The notes below the pieces were generated by a model. It searched no databases. It had not been told where the DNA came from and saw nothing but the letters and a program-made list of their open reading frames with translations. A stretch of 64,000 nucleotides of DNA from contig NZ_BDJE01000051.1 in assembly GCF_002117935.1 (NCBI RefSeq), forward strand, positions 1 through 64,000, read 5' to 3'. Below, one piece after another: positions 1 to 7,332 of the stretch. Each line of letters starts with the position of its first letter. The stretch's first letter is position 1. The position numbers and the translations under genes were made by a program. Source of the stretch: Nocardioides sp. PD653-B2. GTDB lineage: Bacteria; Actinomycetota; Actinomycetes; Propionibacteriales; Nocardioidaceae.

Positions 1-170
1 AGCTCGCCCTCCCACACCGCGGCGGGACCGATCGAGTCGACCGAGTGCATGGCGGCCCACTGGGCGGCCAGCTGGAACTGCTCGGACTCGGCCTGATCGG
101 CGACCGCTCGACGTTCGCGGGCGGCAACCAGCACCGCGGTCGCGGTGTCGAGTTCGGTGGTGGCTGCCAT
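1..170 (-). CDS. HNH endonuclease, DUF222-type (N-terminal fragment)
   Basis: Only the first 56 residues are inside the window; the gene runs off the left edge. The start is ATG with CAT at 168-170. The peptide is Ala-, Glu- and Arg-rich and helical, with the segments VAARERRAVADQAE and LAAQWAAMHSV. This resembles the N-terminus of the multicopy DUF222 (13E12-repeat) HNH endonuclease family that is abundant in Nocardioides and relatives. The HNH catalytic part would lie outside the window, so the call rests on the N-terminal pattern alone. The DNA upstream is unusually AT-rich for this window. Confidence 0.5.
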   Translation of the reverse strand, partial: MAATTELDTATAVLVAARERRAVADQAESEQFQLAAQWAAMHSVDSIGPAAVWEGE

Positions 171-440
171 GGTTCAATCAAGCACCCGCCACCGACAGTC
201 AGACCCCGAAAACCCTGTTCTCCACAGGGTCCTGACGATCTCGAAAGTAAAATCTTTGAACGGTGACCACGACGGTCGACCCGAGCGGACCCGCAAGCCA
301 GACGACGGCTGGAAGTCGCCGCCTCAACCGAAGCGGACGGTGACCACATCACTCTGTAAATCCCTAGCAGCGGCCCGCAAGCCGAGGACAGGTGGGCGGG
401 TCGGCTGCGGGGGTTTCGAGACAGGCGCTGCGCGCCTTCC
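171..440. other. Intergenic region upstream of the HNH gene
   Basis: No convincing gene lies here. The stretch is AT-richer than its surroundings and carries a perfect 7-bp inverted repeat ACCCTGT-TCTCC-ACAGGGT at 212-230, about 40 bp upstream of the HNH start. It could be part of that gene's promoter or leader. No tRNA or other RNA gene was recognised. Confidence 0.4.
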
Positions 441-592
441 TCAACCACCGGGACGACAGGCTTCGTCCTTCCTCAACCACCGGGGACGACAGGCTTCGTC
501 CGTCCTCAACCACCGGGGACGACAGGCTTCGTCCGTCCTCAACCACCGGGGGCGACAGGACTTCGTCCGTTCTCAACCACCGAGGTGGTGGT
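439..592. repeat. Tandem array, ~33-bp unit containing TCAACCACCG
   Basis: Five boxes of TCAACCACCG begin at 441, 473, 506, 539 and 573, giving periods of 32, 33, 33 and 34 bp. The sequence between boxes is GGGACGACAGGCTTCGTCC with small changes. On the minus strand the box reads CGGTGGTTGA, the same core as in the dispersed elements at 4562-4636 and 54069-54114. The array lies directly downstream of the DUF1295 gene. There are no unique spacers, so it is not a CRISPR array. Confidence 0.9.
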
Positions 593-593
593 T
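575..593 (-). terminator. Hairpin at the end of the sigK lipid operon
   Basis: AACCACC (575-581) and GGTGGTT (587-593) form a 7-bp stem with a 5-nt loop that touches the stop codon of the DUF1295 gene. There is no U-tract, which is usual for actinobacterial terminators. It is built from the last copy of the tandem repeat. Confidence 0.35.
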
Positions 594-1375
594 CAGCGCT
601 TGGGCGGGCGCGGGACGAACATCGACGTGCGGGCGGCGTACTCGGGATAGCCGGGGCGCTTCATCATCGACCGCTCGAGCAGCTTGGCGCCGGTGACCCA
701 GACGAGCCAGAAGGTCATCGTGAGCGGGGCGACCAGGCTGAGCAGGCCGGCGAGCCAGCCGGAGGCGAGGCCACCGGTGAGCCAGATGCCCCACCAGACG
801 CAGGCGTCGCCGAAGTAGTTGGGGTGCCGGGTCCACGACCACAGCCCGCGGTCCATGACCGGCCCGCGGTTGGGGTCCGCCTTGTACGCCGCGAGCTGGC
901 GGTCGCCGACGGTCTCGAAGAGCACGCCCACCACCCAGACGGCGATGCCGGCCCAGACGACCGCGGGCCAGTCGAGGTCGTCGGAGAGGGCGGCGGCCTG
1001 CAGCGGCAGCGAGACCAGCCAGACGGCCGCACCCTGCACGAGGAACACCTTGCGGACCGCGACACCGATGCCGACCTCGTCGAGGGAGCCGCCGAGGAGG
1101 GCGGTGTAGCGCGGGTCCTCGCCATGCCCGCGCGAGCGCGTGAAGATGTGGGAGGACAGCCGTGCGCCCCAGACGCCGACCAGCGCGACGAGCAGCCAGG
1201 ACTGCCAGGTGCCGGCCAGCAGCGCGCAGACGATCGACACCGCGACCAGGGCGATGCCCCAGGCGACGTCGACGACCGAGACGCGCCCCGTCCGCTTCGC
1301 CGCCAGGGCGGTCGCGACCATGACGAGGACCGCCGCCGCCAACGACAGGCCGGCGACGAGCAGGAAGTCACTCAC
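593..1375 (-). CDS. DUF1295 family integral membrane protein
   Basis: The protein has 260 residues with about six hydrophobic segments. Near the C-terminus are the conserved residues SWTRHPNYFGD and the tail RPGYPEYAARTSMFVPRPP, typical of DUF1295, a family related to steroid 5-alpha-reductases and isoprenylcysteine methyltransferases. The GTG start at 1375 overlaps the upstream methyltransferase stop by 4 bp (GTGA), so translation is coupled. It is the last gene of the sigK operon. The mycobacterial counterpart (Rv0446c) sits beside ufaA1 in the same kind of locus. A role in reducing or remodelling methylated or cyclopropanated fatty acyl chains is inferred from the neighbours. Confidence 0.85.
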   Translation of the reverse strand: MSDFLLVAGLSLAAAVLVMVATALAAKRTGRVSVVDVAWGIALVAVSIVCALLAGTWQSWLLVALVGVWGARLSSHIFTRSRGHGEDPRYTALLGGSLDEVGIGVAVRKVFLVQGAAVWLVSLPLQAAALSDDLDWPAVVWAGIAVWVVGVLFETVGDRQLAAYKADPNRGPVMDRGLWSWTRHPNYFGDACVWWGIWLTGGLASGWLAGLLSLVAPLTMTFWLVWVTGAKLLERSMMKRPGYPEYAARTSMFVPRPPKR

Positions 1376-2643
1376 CAGGTTCTCCTCCACGGCAGCGAGT
1401 GCGACCCGTCCGGGCGCACCATCAGGATCTGGTCGACCCCCATCCTGCCGTCCCGGAACGCCATCGCCCCACCCACGAGGTAGAGCCGCCACACGCGGAC
1501 GACCTCCTCGCCGACGAGCGCGGTCAGCCACTCCCGGTTGCCCTCGAACCGCTCCAGCCAGCCGGCCACCGTGCGCACGTAGTGCTCGCGCAACGCGTGC
1601 ACGTCGCGCACCTCGAGGCCCCCGCGCTCGAGGTGCGCGATCGTCTCGCCCACCGGCCGCATGTGCATGTCGGGCGCGATGAACGACTCGATGAACGGGC
1701 CACCCCCCGGGTGCCGCCCACCCTTCGGCCCGGGGCGCGACATCTGCTGGACCAGCACCCGGCCACCGGGCCGTACGGCGCGTCGCAGCACCTCGACGTA
1801 CGTCGGGTAGTTGCGCTCGCCGACGTGCTCGCCCATCTCGAGCGACCCGACCGCGTCGAAGCCGTCGTCGGGCACCTCCCGGTAGTCCTGGAGCCGCACC
1901 TCGACCCGGTCGGCGAGGCCGCGGTCGGCGATCCGCTGCTCGATGAACGCCTTCTGCTCGGCGGAGATCGTCACGCCGACGACCTGGGCGCCGAAGTGCT
2001 CGGCCGCGTGCAGCGACAGGGAGCCCCACCCGCAGCCGACGTCCAGCATCCGCATGCCGGGCTCGAGGCCGAGCTTGCGGCAGACCAGGTCGAGCTTCGC
2101 GGCCTGCGCGTCCGCCAGCGTCATGTCGTCGGTCGTGTAGTAGGCGCAGGAGTAGGCCATCGCCGGGTCCAGGATCGCGGCGTAGAACTCGTTCGAGAGG
2201 TCGTAGTGGTGGCTGATCGCGCGGCGGTCCCGCAGCGCCGTGTGCAGCCGACCGCGCAGCCGCGCCTGGGTGCGGGGAGCGGTGGGTGGGCGGCCGATCG
2301 CGCCGACGCCGAGGGCGGCGCGCACGGCGCGGGCGACGGCGGCCGGCGTGGCGCGCACCCCGTCGAGGCCGCGCTCGCGGGCGACGGCGAAGGCGTGGGT
2401 GAGAGCGGTGTCCAGGTCGCCGGGGACCTCCAGCTCACCGGCCACGTAGGCCTGGGCGGCACCGAGCTCGCCCGGGCGCCAAAGCATGCGCCGGACGGCG
2501 TCCGGCGAGCGCAGCTCGACGAGCGGTGCGTCGACCGGGCCGGCCTCGGAGCCGTCCCAGGCGCGCAGCCGCACGGGGAGCTCGCCGCCGACGAAGGGCG
2601 CCACCGCCCGGGCGAGGGCGGGCGCGACGGCCGTGCCCGCCAT
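1372..2643 (-). CDS. Cyclopropane-fatty-acyl-phospholipid synthase family methyltransferase (second copy)
   Basis: This 423-residue protein has an N-terminal CFAS-type lipid-binding part, the ISHHYDLSNEFY motif that opens the catalytic core, and the SAM-binding loop MLDVGCGWGSL. Members methylate the double bond of unsaturated acyl chains in membrane phospholipids, giving cyclopropane or methyl-branched (tuberculostearate-like) products. ATG at 2643 shares one base with the stop of the upstream paralogue (TGATG). The neighbouring paralogue is only distantly similar, so the two probably use different positions or products. Substrate is not shown by the sequence. The mycobacterial sigK locus has one such gene (ufaA1) at the same place. 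Confidence 0.85.
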   Translation of the reverse strand: MAGTAVAPALARAVAPFVGGELPVRLRAWDGSEAGPVDAPLVELRSPDAVRRMLWRPGELGAAQAYVAGELEVPGDLDTALTHAFAVARERGLDGVRATPAAVARAVRAALGVGAIGRPPTAPRTQARLRGRLHTALRDRRAISHHYDLSNEFYAAILDPAMAYSCAYYTTDDMTLADAQAAKLDLVCRKLGLEPGMRMLDVGCGWGSLSLHAAEHFGAQVVGVTISAEQKAFIEQRIADRGLADRVEVRLQDYREVPDDGFDAVGSLEMGEHVGERNYPTYVEVLRRAVRPGGRVLVQQMSRPGPKGGRHPGGGPFIESFIAPDMHMRPVGETIAHLERGGLEVRDVHALREHYVRTVAGWLERFEGNREWLTALVGEEVVRVWRLYLVGGAMAFRDGRMGVDQILMVRPDGSHSLPWRRTW

Positions 2644-3875
2644 CAGGTCTCCCGGGTGAGGGTGAGCTGCTGGACGTCGAGGTAGCCCGAGGCGAAGCCG
2701 GCGCGGGAGTACTCGAGGTAGAAGTGCCACATCCGCAGGAACGTCTCGTCGAAGCCCAGCTGCTTGACCCGGTCGGCCGCGGCGAGGAACGCGGTGTCCC
2801 AGCGCTGCAGCGTCTCGGCGTAGTCGGCGCCGAAGGCCAGCCGGTTGGTCACGCGCAGGCTGGTGTGCTGCTCGTTGACCTCGTCGATCACCTGCGCCGA
2901 CGGCAGGAAGCCGCCGGGGAAGATGTACTTGTTGATCCACGTGTAGGTGCGCCGGGTGGCGAGCATCCGGTCGTGCGGCATCAAGATCGCCTGGATGCCG
3001 ACCCGTCCACCCGGGGCCAGGACCCGGTCGATGGTGCGGAAGTACGTCGGCCAGTACTCGTGGCCGACCGCCTCGATCATCTCGACCGACAGCACGGCGT
3101 CGTACTCGCCGGCGACGTCGCGGTAGTCGGCGAGCTCGACGTGCACCCGGTCGGAGAAACCGGCGGCCTCGATCCGTTGGCGGGCCAGCGCCTGCTGCTC
3201 GGTGGAGAGCGTGACCGAGTGGACCGTGGCGCCGCGCGCGGCGGCGCGGATCGCGAGCTCGCCCCACCCGGTGCCGATCTCCAGCACCCGGGTGCCCGGT
3301 CCGACGTGGGTCTCGTCGAGCAGCCGGTCGATCTTGCGCAGCTGGGCCGCGTGGAGGTCACCGGACGGGTTGCCCTCGAAGAGCGCCGACGAGTAGCTCA
3401 GCGACGGGTCGAGGAAGAGCGAGAAGAGGTCGTTGGACAGGTCGTAGTGGTGCGCGATGTTGTCGCGCGTGCGGCGCTTGCTGTTGCGGTGCAGCCGCGG
3501 CGGCCGGGCGACCACCAGGCCGCGCAGGGTCTGCAGGCTGCGCGGCACCAGGTCGGCCACGTCGGCGGCCAGCACGGTGAGGAAGCCGGCCAGCTCGTCG
3601 GAGTCCCAGGCGCCGGTGAGGTAGCCCTCGCCGAAGCCGATCAGCTTGTCGCGGCCGAGTCGGGCGAAGAACTCGTCGGGCCGGTGGACCGTCATCGACG
3701 GGCCGCCGAGGCCGTGGACCTCTCCGTCCAGGTCCACGGTCACCGGCAGTCGTCGGACGGCGGCCAGGAAGAGCTTGCGGGCCACGTGTGCGGACACGGT
3801 CGTGTGGAGCCCGGCGGGCACGGCGTCGAGGCCGGGCCAGGTCTCCGGGGCGGGGCGGACGGGGGTGAGGGTCAT
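2643..3875 (-). CDS. Cyclopropane-fatty-acyl-phospholipid synthase family methyltransferase (first copy)
   Basis: The protein has 410 residues. Visible landmarks are NIAHHYDLSNDLF, the SAM motif VLEIGTGWGELA, the VEMIEAVGHEYW stretch and the C-terminal MWHFYLEYSRAGF block typical of the CFAS family. It transfers a methylene or methyl group from SAM to unsaturated phospholipid acyl chains at the membrane surface. ATG at 3875 overlaps the stop of the FAD-DUF1365 gene by 4 bp (ATGA). The adjacent FAD oxidoreductase fits a methylation-then-reduction scheme for 10-methyl branched fatty acids. That scheme is inference from gene order. Confidence 0.88.
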   Translation of the reverse strand: MTLTPVRPAPETWPGLDAVPAGLHTTVSAHVARKLFLAAVRRLPVTVDLDGEVHGLGGPSMTVHRPDEFFARLGRDKLIGFGEGYLTGAWDSDELAGFLTVLAADVADLVPRSLQTLRGLVVARPPRLHRNSKRRTRDNIAHHYDLSNDLFSLFLDPSLSYSSALFEGNPSGDLHAAQLRKIDRLLDETHVGPGTRVLEIGTGWGELAIRAAARGATVHSVTLSTEQQALARQRIEAAGFSDRVHVELADYRDVAGEYDAVLSVEMIEAVGHEYWPTYFRTIDRVLAPGGRVGIQAILMPHDRMLATRRTYTWINKYIFPGGFLPSAQVIDEVNEQHTSLRVTNRLAFGADYAETLQRWDTAFLAAADRVKQLGFDETFLRMWHFYLEYSRAGFASGYLDVQQLTLTRET

Positions 3876-5893
3876 CGGACTCCCTCCTGGTGGTGGTGGG
3901 GGCGGGGCTGGATCGGCAGGCGCCGGGCCCACAGCCAGATGCCGTGGGCGCGGATCAGCAGCGATCCTCCGAGAGCAGCGGGGGCGGCGCGCCAGGCGCC
4001 GCGGGTCGACCGGCGTCCCGCGAGGGACGCGCTGAACGTGGCGCCGGCATCGGTCGTGAGCGTGACGGCGATGTGCAGGTCGTCGCCCGGCCGCGGGACG
4101 GCGAGCTCGTAGGTGCCGTCGGTGCCGTGGAACGGCGACACGTACATCTCCTTGGGCGTGCGGGCCCGGCCCTGCTCGTCGGGGTGGACGAGGTAGGCGT
4201 GCCGGTCGCCGTAGGTGTTGTGCACCTCGACGACCGTGCAGAGCGGCTCGCCGGACTCGGTGCTGCACCAGAAGACGCTGATCGGGTTGAAGCAGTAGCC
4301 GAACGCCCGGGCGTTGGCGGCCATCAGCACCCGGCCACGGCCGAGCCTGACGCCGTGGTCGGCGAGGAAGGTCGCCAGGTTGTCGCGGATCGACCAGTCC
4401 GGCTCACCGAGGTGGTCGCGCGCCTCGAAGCGGCCGAGCAGTCCGTGGTCGGGCAGGTCGTCGAGGTCGACCAGCCAGGTGTGCGAGTGGTGGGTGAACG
4501 TGCGCCTGAACGGCCGGCGCCGGGTGTGCCGGATGGTGGTCTCGTAGATCGCGGGGGTCGTGGTGGTTTCGGGGCTGGCCGCTAGCGCTCGTCGCACCCC
4601 AACGACCGATTCGGTGGTTGAGGCCTCGAAACCACCCCAGCTGAACCCGAGCCGTTCGGCGGCCTTCAGCCCCGAGCGGGAGCCGTCCTCGTGGAAGCCC
4701 CAGCCGTGGTAGGCGCCGGCGAAGGCGACCCGGTCGGTGTCGAGCTCGGGCAGCCGGGCCTGGGCGGCGACGGACTCCGGGGTGTAGAGCGGGTGCTCGT
4801 ACTCCATCCGGTCGATCACGGTCGCGGGGTCGACGAGGTGCTCGCCACCGAGGGTGACCAGGTAGTGCGTCTCGGTGGGCAGCCGCTGCAGCCGGGTCAG
4901 GTCGTAGGTCACGGTCACGTGGCCGAGCGACTCGACCGGTCGGCGGAAGTTCCACGACGCCCGGGCACCGTCGGCCTCGGGCAGCAGCGAGACGTCGGTG
5001 TGCAGCAGCGCGACGTTGGGGGAGTACGGCAGCGCGCCGAGGACCTCGCGCTGGGCGGGCGTCGGGTCGGCCAGCATCGCGAGCGCCTGCCCGGGGTGGG
5101 TGGCGATCACCACGGCGTCGTACGCCGTCACGGTGCCGTTGCCGTCGGTGACCTCGACACCGGTCGGGGTCTCGAGGACCGACGTGACCTTGGTGCCGGT
5201 GCGGACGTCGCCGATCCGGTCGCCCACCCGGCGGACGTACTCGCGCGAGCCGCCCGTCACGGTGCGCCACTGCGGCGACCCGAAGATGCCGAGCATCCCG
5301 TGGTGGTCGAGGAACGTGAAGAGGTAGCGGGCCGGGTAGTCGAGCGCGACGTCGGGGTCGGTGGACCAGACGGCGGCGACCAGCGGCTCCATGAAGTGGC
5401 GGGTGAAGTAGGCCGAGAAGCGGCCCGCGCGGAGGAACTCGCGCAGGGTGACGTCGTCGCCGCTCGACGCCAGCAGGGTCCGGGCCCGGCGGTGGAAGAG
5501 CGGGATCTCCACCAGCATCCGCAGGTAGGCCGGCCGGGTCAGGTTCCGGCCGCCGGGGAAGAGCCCGCTCGCGCCGAGGGCGCCGGCGTACTCGAGGCCC
5601 GACTGGTCGTCGCGCACCGAGAGCGACATCTCCGACTCCTGGGTCGCGACACCGAGCTCGGCGAACATCCGGAGCAGGGTCGGGTAGGTCTTCTCGTTGT
5701 GCACGATGAAGCCGGTGTCGATCGCCAGCTCGCGGCCGCCGTCGTCGACCAGGTGGGTGTCGGCGTGACCGCCGAGCCGGTCGTCGGCCTCGTAGATCGT
5801 GACGTCGGCGGAGCGTGAGGCGACGTACGCGGCCGTCAGCCCCGCCACGCCGGAGCCGATGACGGCGACCCGGCGGGCGGTGGCGTGCGTCAT
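3872..5893 (-). CDS. FAD-dependent amine-oxidase-like oxidoreductase fused to a DUF1365 domain
   Basis: One uninterrupted 673-codon frame. Residues 1-415 are an NAD(P)/FAD-binding amine-oxidase-type protein: the dinucleotide motif VIGSGVAGLTAA is near residue 10 and the region ends in AFAGAYHGWGFHEDGSRSGL. Residues from about 446 on are a complete DUF1365 protein (TFTHHSHTWLVDLDDLP, then NPISVFWC). In other actinobacteria, including the mycobacterial sigK locus (Rv0449c and Rv0448c), these are separate adjacent genes. Here residues ~420-444 are encoded exactly by the 75-bp repeat element at 4562-4636. An internal GTG at 4597 could in principle restart DUF1365, but no convincing ribosome site precedes it. 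ATG at 5893 overlaps the rskA stop by 4 bp. Confidence 0.85.
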   Translation of the reverse strand: MTHATARRVAVIGSGVAGLTAAYVASRSADVTIYEADDRLGGHADTHLVDDGGRELAIDTGFIVHNEKTYPTLLRMFAELGVATQESEMSLSVRDDQSGLEYAGALGASGLFPGGRNLTRPAYLRMLVEIPLFHRRARTLLASSGDDVTLREFLRAGRFSAYFTRHFMEPLVAAVWSTDPDVALDYPARYLFTFLDHHGMLGIFGSPQWRTVTGGSREYVRRVGDRIGDVRTGTKVTSVLETPTGVEVTDGNGTVTAYDAVVIATHPGQALAMLADPTPAQREVLGALPYSPNVALLHTDVSLLPEADGARASWNFRRPVESLGHVTVTYDLTRLQRLPTETHYLVTLGGEHLVDPATVIDRMEYEHPLYTPESVAAQARLPELDTDRVAFAGAYHGWGFHEDGSRSGLKAAERLGFSWGGFEASTTESVVGVRRALAASPETTTTPAIYETTIRHTRRRPFRRTFTHHSHTWLVDLDDLPDHGLLGRFEARDHLGEPDWSIRDNLATFLADHGVRLGRGRVLMAANARAFGYCFNPISVFWCSTESGEPLCTVVEVHNTYGDRHAYLVHPDEQGRARTPKEMYVSPFHGTDGTYELAVPRPGDDLHIAVTLTTDAGATFSASLAGRRSTRGAWRAAPAALGGSLLIRAHGIWLWARRLPIQPRPHHHQEGVR
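4562..4636. repeat. 75-bp palindromic repeat element inside a coding region
   Basis: The element is bounded by perfect 10-bp terminal inverted repeats GGTGGTTTCG (4562-4571) and CGAAACCACC (4627-4636). It also contains GGTGGTTGAGGC (4613-4624), the core shared with the arrays at 441-592 and 54069-54114. Its length is divisible by three and it is read through without a stop in the FAD-DUF1365 frame, where it provides the linker. Confidence 0.8.
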
Positions 5894-6618
5894 GCACTCT
5901 CCCCGAAGTCGAACAGCGCGATCGGCTTGGAGGTGGGGTGGTCGGACCCACCCGCGGGCTCGATCGTGATGCCCGCGGCCTTGGCGGTCGCGGCGTCGCC
6001 CTCCAGCACCATCGTCTGGTCGGCCTCGATCGGCATCAGGCCGGCCGAGACCATGCCGCTGGCGGGCTGGTCGAGCCACAGCTGGTAGACCATGCCCTTC
6101 GGCGGCGGCGGCATCTTCTCGGTCACGATGACCGCCTTGCCCACCGAGTCGGAGTGCACGACGGTGGCCTTCGCGCCGTCGTCGAAGTCGAGCGAGGTGC
6201 TCTTCGCGTCGGCGGCGCTCAGCACCAGCTCCGCGGCGGACGGTGCCTGCGAGGTCTCGTCGGCCCACGGCTGGGTCGCCACCCCGACCCCGACGGCCGC
6301 GAGGACGGCCGCGGCGGCCGCGAGCGCCACCAGGCGAAATCGGCCGGGCCGGCGCCGGGCCTCCTCCGGCGTGGCGCCGGGCGTGGTGAGCGGCGGGAGT
6401 GGGCGCACGGTGGCGATATCGGCCAGCACGCGGTCGCGGAGCGCGGCGGGCGGCTCGGCGGCGGTCGTCTCGGACAGCACGCCGGTGGCCTCGCGGAGGC
6501 TGGCCACCTCGGCCTGGCACTCCGCGCAGACCGCGAGGTGCTTCTCGAAGCGGGCGCGCTCGATGTCGTCGACCGCGTCCATGGCGTACGCCCCGGAGAG
6601 CGCGTGGATGTCGCTCAT
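5890..6618 (-). CDS. rskA: Anti-sigma-K factor RskA
   Basis: The protein has 242 residues. Its N-terminal zinc-anti-sigma domain carries the H-x3-C-x2-C motif (HLAVCAEC, near residue 27). One transmembrane segment follows at about residues 95-115 (RLVALAAAAAVLAAVGVGVA). The extracytoplasmic RskA domain contains MVYQLWLDQPASG. RskA holds SigK inactive at the membrane and releases it on regulated proteolysis. ATG at 6618 overlaps the sigK stop by 4 bp, and the rskA stop overlaps the next start by 4 bp, so sigma, anti-sigma and lipid genes form one coupled operon. Confidence 0.92.
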   Translation of the reverse strand: MSDIHALSGAYAMDAVDDIERARFEKHLAVCAECQAEVASLREATGVLSETTAAEPPAALRDRVLADIATVRPLPPLTTPGATPEEARRRPGRFRLVALAAAAAVLAAVGVGVATQPWADETSQAPSAAELVLSAADAKSTSLDFDDGAKATVVHSDSVGKAVIVTEKMPPPPKGMVYQLWLDQPASGMVSAGLMPIEADQTMVLEGDAATAKAAGITIEPAGGSDHPTSKPIALFDFGESA

Positions 6619-7223
6619 TGCCCCACTCCCATCGCGTCGCGCAGCCGGATCAGTCCGTCTCGGATTCGTGTCTTGGCGGTGCCGACCGGTAGGTCGAGCA
6701 TGGTTGCCACCTCGGTGTGGGTGTAGCCGCCGAAGTAGGCGAGGTTGATGGCCTCGCGCTGCACCTCGGTCAGCGTCGCCAGCGCGCCGCGGACGCGGTG
6801 CGCCTCGAGCGAGGCATGGGCGGCCTCGGCCGTCGAGTCGTGGTCGACCGGTTGGTTCTCGTGGTGGTACGTCGTGTCGCGGCGGGTGGACGCCTCCGCC
6901 GACCGGACCCGGTCGACCGCCTTGCGGTGGGTGATCGTCATCAGCCAGGACAGCGGGCTGCCCCGGTCCGCGTCGAAGCGCCCCGCGGTGCGCCAGATCT
7001 CCAGGAACGCCTCCTGGGTGACCTCCTCGGCCTGCGCCGGGTCACGCACCACCCGGAGCGCGAGTCCGAAGACCCGCCGGGAGGTGGCGTCGTAGAGCTG
7101 GGCGAAGGCGGCCTCGTCGGCGCGGCCCGAGCGGCGCAACAGGTCGGCGAGATCGGGCGCAGCCTCCGCGGACCGGTCCACGGGGGCCGGGTCCTCGGAG
7201 GGTACGGGCCGGAGATGGTCCAT
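6615..7223 (-). CDS. sigK: ECF RNA polymerase sigma factor SigK
   Basis: This 202-residue ECF sigma factor has region 2 (FAQLYDATSRRVFGLALRVV, then DAEEVTQEAFLEIW-like sequence) and region 4 with the helix-turn-helix segment YTHTEVATMLDLPVGTAKTR. Its pairing with rskA and with the lipid-methylation genes matches the mycobacterial SigK group. ATG at 7223 is preceded by AGGAG about 12 nt upstream. A SigK-like promoter lies at 7283-7310, so the operon probably autoregulates. In mycobacteria the sigK-rskA pair is downstream of the lipid genes; here it leads the operon. Confidence 0.92.
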   Translation of the reverse strand: MDHLRPVPSEDPAPVDRSAEAAPDLADLLRRSGRADEAAFAQLYDATSRRVFGLALRVVRDPAQAEEVTQEAFLEIWRTAGRFDADRGSPLSWLMTITHRKAVDRVRSAEASTRRDTTYHHENQPVDHDSTAEAAHASLEAHRVRGALATLTEVQREAINLAYFGGYTHTEVATMLDLPVGTAKTRIRDGLIRLRDAMGVGQ

Positions 7224-7282
7224 GAGGTGAATGCTCTCCTACCGTTGGTCGTCGTGCTCCTGGTGTGCCGCTTCTGAAGAGG

Positions 7283-7310
7283 TCTTCGGAGCGACCCCGC
7301 GGCCGGATTG
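7283..7310 (-). promoter_or_regulatory. SigK-type promoter of the sigK operon
   Basis: On the minus strand: CAATCC, 16 bp, CGAAGA. This is close to the mycobacterial SigK consensus CCATCC-N16/17-CGAATA and has the same spacing as the site at 8855-8882. The predicted transcript starts about 50 nt before the sigK ATG. The region lies in the 109-bp gap just after the molybdoenzyme stop. Confidence 0.6.
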
Positions 7311-7332
7311 GAGCAGGTCGGGTCATTTTCCC

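Noticed and set aside
171..440. tRNA or small RNA gene in the AT-richer intergenic DNA
   Set aside because: No T-loop, acceptor stem or CCA-like pattern; only a short hairpin is visible.
392..1483. Plus-strand open frames over the tandem array and the DUF1295/CFAS genes
   Set aside because: They are antisense to well-conserved minus-strand genes and have biased His/Arg/Asp composition without domains.
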